From LC029 sp036676475 (lineage in GTDB: Bacteria; Bacillota; Bacilli; Aneurinibacillales; RAOX-1): a DNA stretch of 25,167 bases. The number at the start of each line of letters is the position of its first letter. Position 1 is the stretch's first letter. The DNA lies in assembly GCA_036676475.1 (NCBI GenBank), contig JAKFCU010000114.1:1-25167 (forward strand). The letters are read 5' to 3'. The notes under the pieces were generated by a model that was not told where the DNA came from, did not search any database, and was given only the letters and a program-made list of their open reading frames with translations. Shown here piece after piece: positions 14,039 to 22,672 of this stretch. The translations under genes and the position numbers were made by a program.

Positions 14039-15490
14039 TTAGCGAGAGGATTTGGAAGCTCGTTCCCGTTCCCGCTCTCTTTTCCCTTTGGATTGATTTC
14101 TACCAAAATCTTTATTCCCTTGATAGTTTTTTCCTGATTTTTCTTTGAACTTTACTTTTGGCTTCTTTGCAAAGCGCGGTTCTTCGAGAGTGAGCGTAAT
14201 CGGAACATCCTTCTGCTCCTTCGTCAATAACTTCAAGGCAATCGAAACTAGTGTAATGGAATCGAATTGATTCAGCAATTCACTCGCCGTTTGCTGAAAC
14301 TGCGAGTAATCACCTTCTTCGACTAATTGGACCATCTTTTCTGATGCCATTCTCTGTTTAGATTCCAAAGCCTCTGTAACCGTGGGAATGGGTTTGCGCT
14401 GGATCGTTCCTTTGGATGCTTTTTCGATGCTCCGAAGCTGACCCATTTCCCTAGGTGTAGAAAAGGTAATGGCTAACCCAGACTTACCTGCTCTTCCGGT
14501 TCTACCGATACGGTGGACATAACTTTCGGGATCTTGAGGGATGTCGAAATTGTAGACATGGGTAACCCCTGAAACATCAATCCCTCTAGCAGCAACATCT
14601 GTCGCCACTAAGATATCAATATTACCCTCACGAAATTTATTCATGACAATATCCCGCTGTCGTTGGTTTAAATCACCGTGCAATCCATCTGCAAGATATC
14701 CTCGCTTATTCAATGCATCACTTAATTCGTCCACTCGTCTTTTCGTTCGACCAAAAATCACCGCTAACTCTGGATTATCCACGTCAAGCAAACGGCAAAG
14801 AACATCAAATTTATCTCTTTCATTGACCTCATAATATACTTGTCTTACGGTGGGAGAGGTAACTTCCTTTGCTTTCATCTTGATAAGCTCTGGAGCTTTC
14901 AGAAATTTTTCCGCAAGATTTTGGATCGGTTTCGGCATCGTTGCAGAAAACAATAGGGTTTGTTTTTGCTCCGGGGTCTCTTTAAGGATTCGTTCAATAT
15001 CCTCCAGAAAACCCATATCTAACATTTCATCGGCTTCATCCAATACGACCATAGAAATGCGGTCTAATCGCATCGTTTTTCGTTGGATATGGTCCAGCAA
15101 TCTGCCTGGTGTCCCCGTGATAATGTGGGGGCGTTTTCTTAACGCATTGATTTGACGATCAATAGACTGTCCCCCATAAATCGGGAGAGAAGTTATGCCC
15201 GTGTATTTCGCCAACCGGTTAATCTCTTCTGAAACTTGAATAGCTAATTCTCTTGTCGGCGCAATAACAATGGCTTGAATAAACGCTTTACTCGTATCGA
15301 TTTTTTCCAAGATCGGGATGGCAAAAGCTGCTGTTTTCCCTGTACCGGTTTGTGCTTGACCTATGATATCTTTCCCCGTAAATGCAATCGGGATGGCTTT
15401 CTCTTGAATCGGTGAAGCTTCTTCAAACCCCATATCTGTAATTGCTTTTAAAACGGGCCCGCTAATGCCCATATCGTTAAATGTAGTCAT
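14039..15490 (-). CDS. cshA: DEAD-box ATP-dependent RNA helicase (CshA type)
   Basis: The 483-aa protein unwinds RNA duplexes with ATP and in bacilli works in RNA decay and ribosome assembly, especially in the cold. All helicase motifs are present: Q motif (GFEEASPIQ), AQTGTGKT, APTRELA, TPGRLLDH, VLDEADEM, SAT, ATDVAARGIDV and HRIGRTGRAG. The C-terminal third is a CshA-type extension ending in a short basic tail with an Arg-Glu repeat (RERERERASKSSR) encoded by a repetitive purine-rich stretch. The ATG start has AGAGAAGAGG upstream. It lies 19 bp after carD, so the two are probably co-transcribed. The cold-shock gene is the next one upstream on the same strand. Confidence 0.95.
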   Translation of the reverse strand: MTTFNDMGISGPVLKAITDMGFEEASPIQEKAIPIAFTGKDIIGQAQTGTGKTAAFAIPILEKIDTSKAFIQAIVIAPTRELAIQVSEEINRLAKYTGITSLPIYGGQSIDRQINALRKRPHIITGTPGRLLDHIQRKTMRLDRISMVVLDEADEMLDMGFLEDIERILKETPEQKQTLLFSATMPKPIQNLAEKFLKAPELIKMKAKEVTSPTVRQVYYEVNERDKFDVLCRLLDVDNPELAVIFGRTKRRVDELSDALNKRGYLADGLHGDLNQRQRDIVMNKFREGNIDILVATDVAARGIDVSGVTHVYNFDIPQDPESYVHRIGRTGRAGKSGLAITFSTPREMGQLRSIEKASKGTIQRKPIPTVTEALESKQRMASEKMVQLVEEGDYSQFQQTASELLNQFDSITLVSIALKLLTKEQKDVPITLTLEEPRFAKKPKVKFKEKSGKNYQGNKDFGRNQSKGKRERERERASKSSR

Positions 15491-15509
15491 AAAAACCTCT
15501 TCTCTATTA

Positions 15510-15989
15510 TTACTGGTTGGTCTGATTTAATAAATGTACGGCCTGCTCTTGTGCAAGTCCCTTTCCCAGTACCAGTTCGCTAATTAACATTTGCTTGGCA
15601 TTATCCAACATCATTTTTTCTTCTATACCGAGCTTTTTGCTTTTACTTAAATACGTCAAGTCCCGGATTACTTGAGCACCTTCATAAATATCTCCACGTT
15701 TCATCTTATCCATATTCATGCGCTGCCTTTGTTGGTAGGGATCTGCCGTTGTATCTGGTTCTCCCTCATGAAAAGTAGCTAAAACATGTTCTAATATATT
15801 CGTATCCGTCACCTCGCGTATCACTAAGTGAGACGTTTGGGCCGCAGGAATCATCACTTGCATTTTTCTTAGTGTCATCTTCAAAATATAATATAGCTGC
15901 TTTTCCCCAAGGATTTCTTTCTCTTCAATGGCTTCAACAGTACCTGATCCATGCATAGGATAAAAGATCTTGTCACCAACTTGAAACAT
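15510..15989 (-). CDS. CarD-family transcription regulator
   Basis: A 159-aa protein with an N-terminal CarD/TRCF-type RNA polymerase interaction domain (MFQVGDKIFYPMHGSGTVE, then a beta-rich section to about residue 65) and a helical C-terminal domain. CarD proteins bind the polymerase beta subunit and modulate open-complex stability, often at rRNA promoters. The frame extends upstream to 16079, but the ATG at 15989 has GGGGTGG upstream and matches the family N-terminus. TTGAAC-18-TATGTA at about 16030-16060 is a possible promoter. Followed by cshA in an apparent two-gene operon. Confidence 0.9.
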   Translation of the reverse strand: MFQVGDKIFYPMHGSGTVEAIEEKEILGEKQLYYILKMTLRKMQVMIPAAQTSHLVIREVTDTNILEHVLATFHEGEPDTTADPYQQRQRMNMDKMKRGDIYEGAQVIRDLTYLSKSKKLGIEEKMMLDNAKQMLISELVLGKGLAQEQAVHLLNQTNQ

Positions 15990-16230
15990 AAGTCCACCCC
16001 CTGATTGAGTTTGTTTATGTAATGTCTTACATACCAACACGGTAAAACAATGTTCAACTTCGTTCACATAAACGATCAAAACAACGAAAGTTCTACATCT
16101 CTTCCATTCTTACGGCTCCAATGACGGTGCGAGTTTTGAATTGAGATTAAAAATAATTGAGGGAGACTATAAGTAAGTAATTGGAAGTAATAGAAATTCA
16201 TAGGAATCTAAGAGGTCTCATAAAGATGGG

Positions 16231-16274
16231 GAAAACCCCTATGATCACTAGTTGAAAACCAATTCACATAGGGG
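16231..16274 (-). terminator. Terminator after the cold-shock gene
   Basis: CCCCTATG (16236-16243) pairs with CATAGGGG (16267-16274). The loop has a smaller internal hairpin, and the minus strand continues TTTTC, a short T tract. Confidence 0.6.
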
Positions 16275-16289
16275 ATATTGCACTACATC

Positions 16290-16490
16290 TTAAAGTTTTG
16301 TAACATTAGAAGCTTGTGCACCACGTTGTCCTTGAACAACTTCAAATTCTACCCGTTGTCCTTCATCCAACGTTTTAAATCCGTCCGTGGAAATTGCACT
16401 AAAATGAACAAAAACGTCATTTCCATTTTCTGTTTCGATAAAACCAAAACCCTTTTCTGAATTAAACCATTTCACTGTTCCTTTTTGCAT
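16290..16490 (-). CDS. csp: Cold-shock protein, single CSD domain
   Basis: The 66-aa product is one cold-shock domain, a five-stranded OB fold that binds single-stranded RNA and DNA and acts as an RNA chaperone. RNP1 (KGFGFIE, 13-19) and RNP2 (VFVHF, 26-30) are intact, and length is normal for the bacillar Csp family. GGAGG lies seven bases before ATG. A consensus-like promoter at 16702-16730 gives a leader of about 205 nt containing a terminator-like hairpin and a dispersed repeat, so expression is probably controlled after initiation. Paralogue identity (CspB, CspC or CspD) cannot be decided. Confidence 0.95.
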   Translation of the reverse strand: MQKGTVKWFNSEKGFGFIETENGNDVFVHFSAISTDGFKTLDEGQRVEFEVVQGQRGAQASNVTKL

Positions 16491-16542
16491 GTCAAAACCT
16501 CCAAATTTAAATTTTAAAATATGCTGTTCCTATTTACACGTT

Positions 16543-16583
16543 AAGAAAGCTACTGGCGCAGCGTTATGCGTATTATACTTTCT
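16543..16583. repeat. Dispersed repeat, full copy B (in csp leader)
   Basis: 41 bp bounded by AGAAAG and its complement CTTTCT. On the minus strand it contains GCTGC-GCCA-GTAGC, a hairpin with one G-U pair, and TATAAT near its 5' side. Matches copy C closely and copy A with a gap. Confidence 0.8.
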
Positions 16584-16590
16584 AAATAAG

Positions 16591-16662
16591 TAAAATAAAA
16601 AATTCACATATTAAAAAGAGTAACCATCCCCGAAGTGATAACCCTTTTTAACATGTGAATTT
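16591..16662 (-). terminator. Terminator-like hairpin within the csp leader
   Basis: Arms AAATTCACAT/ATGTGAATTT and TTAAAAAG/CTTTTTAA form a stem of over 20 pairs with a 14-18 base loop. Two A-C mismatches seen on the plus strand become G-U pairs in the minus-strand RNA, and the minus strand continues TTTTTTATTTT. It is thus a complete intrinsic terminator in the csp direction, placed between the csp promoter and its start codon. Confidence 0.85.
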
Positions 16663-16701
16663 AACATGGAAACAGAATTAACTTATCGACACTATTAATT
16701 T

Positions 16702-16730
16702 ATTATACACACTAATTATATCCAAAGCAA
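16702..16730 (-). promoter_or_regulatory. Promoter of csp
   Basis: TTGCTT (16725-16730) and TATAAT (16702-16707) on the minus strand are exactly 17 bp apart. Transcription would start near 16695, about 205 nt before the ATG. Confidence 0.7.
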
Positions 16731-16773
16731 GAAAAAATTATTCTTCATATGGAGAGGTTTTAAAAGACCGTAT

Positions 16774-16811
16774 AAGAAAGCTACTGGCGTAGCCTTATGC
16801 GTATAATACTT
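16774..16811. repeat. Dispersed repeat, full copy C
   Basis: 38 bp starting AAGAAAGCTACTGGCG and ending GTATAATACTT. It contains GCTAC-GCCA-GTAGC on the minus strand, a perfect hairpin. It lies between the helicase terminator region and the csp promoter. Confidence 0.8.
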
Positions 16812-16832
16812 GACCGATAAGTATAACTTCAC

Positions 16833-16863
16833 ACCTTGACCTGATTAAACCACAGATCAAGGT
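16833..16863 (-). terminator. Weak hairpin after the SNF2 helicase gene
   Basis: ACCTTGA/TCAAGGT with inner CTG/CAG pairs, seven bases past the helicase stop. No T tract follows, so true termination may occur later, for example at 16591-16662. Confidence 0.45.
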
Positions 16864-16869
16864 ATAATG

Positions 16870-19800
16870 TCATCCTATCATCAGAATTTCCCGGATATCC
16901 TGTTCCGTCAAGGTGGACAATGCTTCTTGACCCGGCTGGATCACTGCCTCGATCAGATTCTGTTTTTTCTGCTGGAGTTCATACATCTTGTCTTCCACGG
17001 TACCCTGGGTGATGAGGCGGATCACTTGCACTACCTTCTTTTGCCCGATCCGATGCGCACGGTCTGCTGCCTGCTGCTCCACGGCGGGGTTCCACCATAG
17101 GTCGTAGAGGATCACGGTGTCCGCTCCGGTCAGGTTCAGTCCGGTGCCGCCAGCCTTTAAAGAAATGAGGAACAAGTCCCGCTCGCCTCCGTTAAACCTA
17201 GAGCAAAGCTCTACACGCTCGGAAGTAGGGGTTTTGCCATCCAAGTAAAAATACGGTACGCCTTCATAGCCCAACTCCCGCTTGATCAGGCCTAGCATCC
17301 CGGTAAATTGGGAGAATACCAGCATCCGCTTTCCCCCACTGCGGCATTCCTCCACAATTTCCATCAGCTGCTCGAATTTGGCCGAGCTTCCGGCATAGCC
17401 CTCGACGAACAGGGCAGGGTGGCAGCACAACTGGCGAAGCCGGGTCAAGCCAGCCAGGATTTTGATCCGATTTTTCTGAAAGCCGTTGTTTAGATGCTTC
17501 ACCGTTTCCTGCTGTAGTTCAGCCAAATAGGCCACATACAGCTTCTTCTGTTCTGGCAGGAGCTCGGATGTCTGCAGTGACTCGATCTTCTCCGGCAGTT
17601 CTTTCAGCACATCGGTCTTTAAGCGACGCAGCAAAAATGGACGGACCCGCTTGGCCACTATTTCTCGGGAACATTCGTTAAATGCCTTTCTATCTAAGAA
17701 CAGCTCGGGGAACACCACATCAAAGATGGACCACAATTCCTCTAACGTGTTCTCCACGGGAGTTCCAGTGAGGGCAAAACGGTAGCAGGCCTGTATCTCC
17801 TTCACAGCCTTGGCCGTCTGAGTGGTGTGGTTCTTGAAGACCTGTGCCTCATCTAGGATGAGAGTATAAAACGATTGTTCAGCATACCATTCGAGATCCC
17901 TGCGCAAAAGCGGATAAGAGGTGATGATTACGTCCACTTGGGATACACCCTTCATAACACGACTGCGCTCTGCTCTATTGCCGTCGGATATGACAGCCCG
18001 TATCTCCGGTGCGAACTTCTTAAGCTCATTTTGCCAGTTGTATACGAGCGAAGCGGGACAGACAATCATCGCCGGAAGCCCCTGATCTCTGATCTCGGGA
18101 AGCACGGAGACGACAAAAGCAATGCTTTGCAGGGTCTTGCCAAGCCCCATATCGTCTGCCAGAATACCGCCGAAATGGTAGTGGGCAAGCGTTTTCATCC
18201 ATTGGAACCCATACTTCTGGTAATCCCGAAGGACGAGTTCCAGACTTTTGGGAACAGGGAATTCCAGATTGTCCGGATTCCGCATGTTTTCTAAGAGCCG
18301 TCGGAACGATTTACCCAACCTGATGGCATTTCCTTGTCTCTCCGAATCCATCAATTGGAGTCCGCGGACGACCGAAACATGAATTTTCGTTCCCATTACA
18401 TCCCCATTGCAGATATCCATATCGTTCATCAAGCGGTTGATTTCCTGGAACTCCGCACTTTCCAGCGGTAATAACGCTCCGTTCGGCAGTCGGTGGTATT
18501 TGCGCTTCTCCTCAAGGGACTTCAGCACATGGCGGATATCGGATTCAGGAATCCCCTCCATATCAAAGCGGAATTCCAGCCAATCGGTTCGATCAGCTAC
18601 ATCCACCGTTACTCTCGGAGGGACATGTCCGGTGATGAGTCTTACTTTCACGGCGGAGGAGGCATATACCGTCACCAGCTTCTCCAACTGTGGAACAACG
18701 GAGTACAGAAAATTGTATTCCGCCTCCTCGTCATGCAAAAAATATCCGCCTTCCGTTTGGGAGAAGGAGCTTTGCTCCATTAGCTCCAGGATTCGTCGCT
18801 CCTGATCCCCGTCCCTCATGAGGATGCGGTCGGCGCCACGCTTTTGGTTGTCTCCTTCTCCTTCTAACGGATTGATGATAATATCACCATATTGAAACTC
18901 CAGTCCAGCTAGCAGTCGATTTTTCACCCGATCCAAATACAGTTTGGCCTTTAACGGCGTTTGTACCATGCGTTCCGAAACGGCTTGGGCGATACGGACG
19001 CTGCCCAGCTTCATCAAACCGGGTACCACCTTTTCCATAAATGGTTCCATTTGCTCCTGGGGAATTTGGATTTGGTGTGTGCGGGAAGCTTCGAGCATTT
19101 GCTTCAACTCCGCAAGACGCTTGCACTGTTCTGCCTGCTGCTTTAGCAGCTTTCCTTCAGAAAGGACAACCCCGTACGATTCCATCACGGTAATCCTGTC
19201 TAATCCTCGGACATCCATTTGAAAACCTTTGGCCTGTGCTTGGTCGAACTCAAAGTAGAGCGGAATCGGCTCGTCGGATAATCGGATCCCCTCAAATGTG
19301 CTCCCGCCCTGCTCAAGCTTTACCGACGGTGCCCCGGTAAGCAATGGAAGAAGGGATTCCCATGTGGAAGGGGGCACCAGAAGCATGCGATCGCCGCTCA
19401 TTCGGTTAGCATGGATCGAATCCAAGTTCGATGTTTCGCGATACATCTTTTCGTTCTGATGGATTTCGATTAAATGCTGAATGACCGCAGCATTTTCCTT
19501 TTGAAAGCGGTGCAGCTGCGGATCATAAGTAAAATGCTTGGAAAAAACATGGGCTTCTCTTCGGTCGATTCGATCTAGAAATTCTCTTAATTTCTGTACG
19601 ATATACAGTCGTTTAGGTCCAACCTTCATCTCCATACCGAACATATACCTGCGATATCCATAAGAGAAGGTTCTGCAAGTGAACTCCACATCAAGCAGTA
19701 CCCTGTTATCGAAGATAGGTCGGGTACGGCTTGGGCGCAGCGGCTTGTCGGCGAACAGCCCCAGTATGTCATGGGTCAGCTGCCTATCTCCCGCCGAAAT

Positions 19801-20169
19801 TCCAGAGGGATCAGACCATCCGGAATTTCCCTCTTCTGGTTGCAGCTTGGAAGCGACCATACCGACCGAAGATCTGCTGTCGTTCTCGACATCCTGGATA
19901 TTCAGCAACACAGCAGCGATATGTTGGCAATAATAGTCATAGGAAGAAAGGGTGGGACAGCTGCATTCCGTATTAACATCCCCGTTTCGATCGATTTCGA
20001 CGGTCACCTGGAAGCTACTCTTTCCTTTGACAGTGGCTTCGTATTGAGAAGTTTCGGTATCGTAATTCGTGAACGTCACTTTACCTGCCCGGTAGTAGGC
20101 TTCTCCTCTTTCATAAGAGATCTGGCCGCATAACGACTTAATGAACCGTTGGGTCAATTGAAAACTCAT
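16870..20169 (-). CDS. SNF2-family helicase with SWIM zinc finger (YwqA-like)
   Basis: A 1099-aa ATP-dependent DNA translocase. The N-terminus has a SWIM zinc finger (C69-S-C71 ... C81-Q-H83). A long beta-rich region follows, of the type found in bacterial SNF2-associated domains. The SNF2 ATPase core occupies the last 450 residues: GGILADDMGLGKTLQSIAF (Walker A), LILDEAQVFKN (Walker B), ALTGTPVEN, then the second RecA-like domain with VFSQFTGML, SLKAGGTGLNLTGADTVI and the arginine finger ADRAHRIGQ. Length fits the bacillar YwqA group, whose role is not settled. The ATG start has AAGGAAGG upstream. It follows the TusA/diiron gene by 130 bp on the same strand. Confidence 0.93.
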   Translation of the reverse strand: MSFQLTQRFIKSLCGQISYERGEAYYRAGKVTFTNYDTETSQYEATVKGKSSFQVTVEIDRNGDVNTECSCPTLSSYDYYCQHIAAVLLNIQDVENDSRSSVGMVASKLQPEEGNSGWSDPSGISAGDRQLTHDILGLFADKPLRPSRTRPIFDNRVLLDVEFTCRTFSYGYRRYMFGMEMKVGPKRLYIVQKLREFLDRIDRREAHVFSKHFTYDPQLHRFQKENAAVIQHLIEIHQNEKMYRETSNLDSIHANRMSGDRMLLVPPSTWESLLPLLTGAPSVKLEQGGSTFEGIRLSDEPIPLYFEFDQAQAKGFQMDVRGLDRITVMESYGVVLSEGKLLKQQAEQCKRLAELKQMLEASRTHQIQIPQEQMEPFMEKVVPGLMKLGSVRIAQAVSERMVQTPLKAKLYLDRVKNRLLAGLEFQYGDIIINPLEGEGDNQKRGADRILMRDGDQERRILELMEQSSFSQTEGGYFLHDEEAEYNFLYSVVPQLEKLVTVYASSAVKVRLITGHVPPRVTVDVADRTDWLEFRFDMEGIPESDIRHVLKSLEEKRKYHRLPNGALLPLESAEFQEINRLMNDMDICNGDVMGTKIHVSVVRGLQLMDSERQGNAIRLGKSFRRLLENMRNPDNLEFPVPKSLELVLRDYQKYGFQWMKTLAHYHFGGILADDMGLGKTLQSIAFVVSVLPEIRDQGLPAMIVCPASLVYNWQNELKKFAPEIRAVISDGNRAERSRVMKGVSQVDVIITSYPLLRRDLEWYAEQSFYTLILDEAQVFKNHTTQTAKAVKEIQACYRFALTGTPVENTLEELWSIFDVVFPELFLDRKAFNECSREIVAKRVRPFLLRRLKTDVLKELPEKIESLQTSELLPEQKKLYVAYLAELQQETVKHLNNGFQKNRIKILAGLTRLRQLCCHPALFVEGYAGSSAKFEQLMEIVEECRSGGKRMLVFSQFTGMLGLIKRELGYEGVPYFYLDGKTPTSERVELCSRFNGGERDLFLISLKAGGTGLNLTGADTVILYDLWWNPAVEQQAADRAHRIGQKKVVQVIRLITQGTVEDKMYELQQKKQNLIEAVIQPGQEALSTLTEQDIREILMIG

Positions 20170-20299
20170 TGCCTGGATCCTTCCTTAGACTTCAAATTTC
20201 ATACTCTCTTGAATGGTTATGTTTCTCTTATAATAACAGATTATCCATGATCAAGACGAGAATCTACCGTATCACCCCAGGTAGACACGACCTCCCTCA

Positions 20300-21577
20300 T
20301 TACATAAAATTCGGTGTGTGCAGATTGGACATTTTTTCTGCTTGCTGTAAAGTCAAACCGATGTTGATTAATCGCTTCACGCGGTTTTCATGCATTTTCG
20401 CTTGGAGATCCTTGACCGCTTCAAATCCTTTTTGCAGCAGTTCCGGCTTTCTGCCTCCACCCGCTAGGATAGCCAAGGCTTCCATGGTATGCATGTTCCC
20501 GCCGGATGCGGCCTCGACAAAGTGTCTGCGTTGTTCTACCGTTTCAAAAAGAGACTCGATTCGACCGGGTTCCTGCTGGAGCTGTTGTCGCACATGGGCA
20601 ATTCCATAGGCTACGTGACGCGCTTCGTCTTGTCGAGCGAGATGAACAATTTTTCTCGTGACTTCATCAGGAGCATACTTTTCAATGAATTGCAGCAAAT
20701 CCAAAAAAGTTCCTTCCCCCAATACATGCATCATAAAGGATGATTTGAAATAGTCCTCTTCGATATACAAGCTGTGCAGTGACCGCTCCGTCATCAGGGA
20801 GGAAAACTGCAAACCTCCCCCATTCGCCATTGCTCGCTTCATAAATACTTCTATATGTCGGGCCTCATCTTGTACGAGTGTAGCAAGAAAAAGAATGGGT
20901 TCAATAAAATGAGGGTGAATTCGATGAAGAAATTTGACTGGCACATAAAAGGCGGAAAATTCATTTTCCGCTAAAAAGGTCATCACCTGACAAACAGCCC
21001 ACTCTAAATCTTCCGGCAGTTCTACAAGTTCATCCCACGGAATGTCCGTGGTGGCGTTCCATTGAGAGGTTTTGGCCTGTTCATACAGATCTGCTACATT
21101 GTCAGTCCATACTTCATCCGAACTGTGCAGCGTAAAGAGGAATTCCGGATTCCCCACTTCAGCTACCGCCCCACGGGGGACAAACCCAAGATAGGCAGGC
21201 GGATGATCCATAACTTCTCCCATTCTCCCCAACATCCAATCACGCAAACGTAAGGTTCCTTTATCCCCCTGCTTCATCCTTAAACCCCAGTCAGGGAGAC
21301 CGTGATAAACAGACTGGACATTTCCTTTTCGGATTAGAAATTTAGTGAATTGACCTGCATCGATCGATTCGAGAAAAGAATGGCCCTTCAACTTGCACCA
21401 GGATTTTAAATCCTCCTTGGAACTCGGTTGTGTGGTATGTACCTCAAGAATTCCATTCCCAGGAATTTTTGAAAGAGCGTTCTGTATAATCAGAAAGTAT
21501 TCTTCTCCAGGCAAAAGCTCTCCTGCCTGACAAACCTCATGCGGGGTATAGCCAATCACTTGAAAACCTTCGCTCAA
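20300..21577 (-). CDS. Fusion of TusA/SirA-like domain and ferritin-like diiron oxygenase
   Basis: The 425-aa protein has two parts. Residues 1-85 follow the TusA/SirA fold: a helix, then GNGILEVHTTQPSSKEDLKS, then the W-x-C-x-x-x-GH pattern (CKLKGHSFLES) and a final strand. The Cys-Pro motif that carries sulfur in TusA is missing; only C16 (VCQAG) is nearby. Residues about 185-330 are a helical diiron domain with ligands in the right order: E204/E206, E238 and H241 (DEARH), E288 (VLGEGTF), E318 and H321 (DEARH). This suggests an oxygenase, N-oxygenase or rubrerythrin-like enzyme; substrate unknown. Start is TTG at 21577 with GAGGTG upstream. Upstream TATAAT-like sequence near 21604 may be its promoter. 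Confidence 0.82.
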   Translation of the reverse strand: MSEGFQVIGYTPHEVCQAGELLPGEEYFLIIQNALSKIPGNGILEVHTTQPSSKEDLKSWCKLKGHSFLESIDAGQFTKFLIRKGNVQSVYHGLPDWGLRMKQGDKGTLRLRDWMLGRMGEVMDHPPAYLGFVPRGAVAEVGNPEFLFTLHSSDEVWTDNVADLYEQAKTSQWNATTDIPWDELVELPEDLEWAVCQVMTFLAENEFSAFYVPVKFLHRIHPHFIEPILFLATLVQDEARHIEVFMKRAMANGGGLQFSSLMTERSLHSLYIEEDYFKSSFMMHVLGEGTFLDLLQFIEKYAPDEVTRKIVHLARQDEARHVAYGIAHVRQQLQQEPGRIESLFETVEQRRHFVEAASGGNMHTMEALAILAGGGRKPELLQKGFEAVKDLQAKMHENRVKRLINIGLTLQQAEKMSNLHTPNFM

Positions 21578-21760
21578 TTAAAACACCTCACAGTCAAATA
21601 ACATATTATAATTGTGTATATAAATATATATTATATTGGTAATTTTTTCTACTTCTATAATCAGCTAGTTGGTACCAATGTGCAGCAGCTATTTGCCAGA
21701 GCTGTGGATACTACTCCCCAGTAGAATTGATGATCTCTATGGCAGACCATAGGAATACCC

Positions 21761-21797
21761 AAAAAACGGCTTTGTCGCAAACGATGCGAACAGAGCC
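21761..21797 (-). terminator. Terminator of the AIM24-family gene
   Basis: GGCT-TGT-GCA ... TGC-ACA-AGCC forms an imperfect stem, and the minus strand continues GTTTTTT. It lies about 77 bp beyond the AIM24 stop. Confidence 0.7.
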
Positions 21798-21873
21798 ATT
21801 TTTATTATAGTTGAAATATAAAAACCTATCTGTCAAGCCTTCGACGAGCACAGCATCACGTAGTGCGCGATTC

Positions 21874-22569
21874 CTACTGATTCCCACTTTGCAAATAAAC
21901 TTCCTCAAACGGTTGTACCACGACAAATCCCTGACCGGAAAATCTCATCTGGATGGATTCTCCGCTCCCCCGACCGAAGAAGGTCTTTAACGATACATCG
22001 GTTTGAAATTCTGGCTGAAGGTTCCCCGACCAAGCGACCGTCGCATTGGGATCCGTGATGACGGGGGAATTCGGGGTTACAAGGAGTGTCAACGGCTCAT
22101 AATGCGTCGTAATGGCTACCATACCATTTCCTTCACAGCGAACGTTAAACAAGCCTCCGGCTAGCATTCCGGTAATTCGTCGCATCAACTTGATATCCCA
22201 AGAAATTCCTTTCTCAAAAGCTAGCAAATCATTGCCATTTACATAGATGGATTCATTTTGTAGTTGGAGAATGGTAACCTTCTTGCCTTGATCGGCTAAA
22301 TACAATCGTCCATTTCCCCTGGCTTTCATTAACTGAACTCCTTCACCAGTCATAGCCTGTTTAAAGAATTTACCTAGCCCGTGTTCCAAAATCCCTTCTC
22401 GTTCAAATTTGATTGAACCTTGATAGCTGATCATCGACCCCATTTTGGCCCAAACCTGACCGTTTAAATTCACTTCGAGTAAACGAGCGTTCTCTAATTC
22501 AAAAAACCCTTCCCCTTTATCCCTCTGTGACGTACTCATAATAAACTGTTCTAAGGAATAGCGACTCAT
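21874..22569 (-). CDS. AIM24 family protein (TIGR00266-like)
   Basis: The 231-aa protein is of the AIM24/DUF124 family, named from a yeast mitochondrial protein; the bacterial function is unknown. It is almost all beta strand, typical of this fold, with conserved stretches VWAKMGSMISYQGSIKFEREG, GKKVTILQLQNESIYVNG and MLAGGLFNVRCEGNGMVAI, followed by NATVAWSGNLQPEFQTDV and a C-terminal GFVVVQPFEE. It begins at the ATG at 22569, with GGGGG ten bases upstream; a later ATG (codon 11) is possible. No membrane segment. It ends before a terminator and appears monocistronic. Confidence 0.85.
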   Translation of the reverse strand: MSRYSLEQFIMSTSQRDKGEGFFELENARLLEVNLNGQVWAKMGSMISYQGSIKFEREGILEHGLGKFFKQAMTGEGVQLMKARGNGRLYLADQGKKVTILQLQNESIYVNGNDLLAFEKGISWDIKLMRRITGMLAGGLFNVRCEGNGMVAITTHYEPLTLLVTPNSPVITDPNATVAWSGNLQPEFQTDVSLKTFFGRGSGESIQMRFSGQGFVVVQPFEEVYLQSGNQ

Positions 22570-22672
22570 TAGACATGTTCCCCCTAACTTGATTTTATAT
22601 ATTTCTATATACGGAAGAAGTTGGGAAAAAGTTTCGTATGGAAATACTAAATGAGGACATCACGAGTTATAG

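Noticed and set aside
17875..18294. 139-codon plus-strand frame inside the SNF2 helicase gene
   Set aside because: Antisense shadow of conserved helicase motifs.
20170..20299. GGGAGG after the diiron fusion gene as the start of a small peptide
   Set aside because: The only following start codon in range is a GTG two bases away, leading to 15 codons; too close and too short.
21625..21724. Plus-strand stretch ending QLVGTNVQQLFARAVDTTPQ, possibly a C-terminal gene remnant
   Set aside because: It looks protein-like but has no start, no ribosome binding site and only about 33 codons; not enough to call a pseudogene.
21761..21797. Hairpin resembling the terminal repeats of IS6-like elements placed back to back
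   Set aside because: Position after the AIM24 gene and the T tract fit a normal terminator; no transposase or target duplication is visible.
21711..21926. 71-codon minus-strand frame overlapping the AIM24 3' end
   Set aside because: It runs through the terminator hairpin and overlaps the end of a well-supported gene in another frame.
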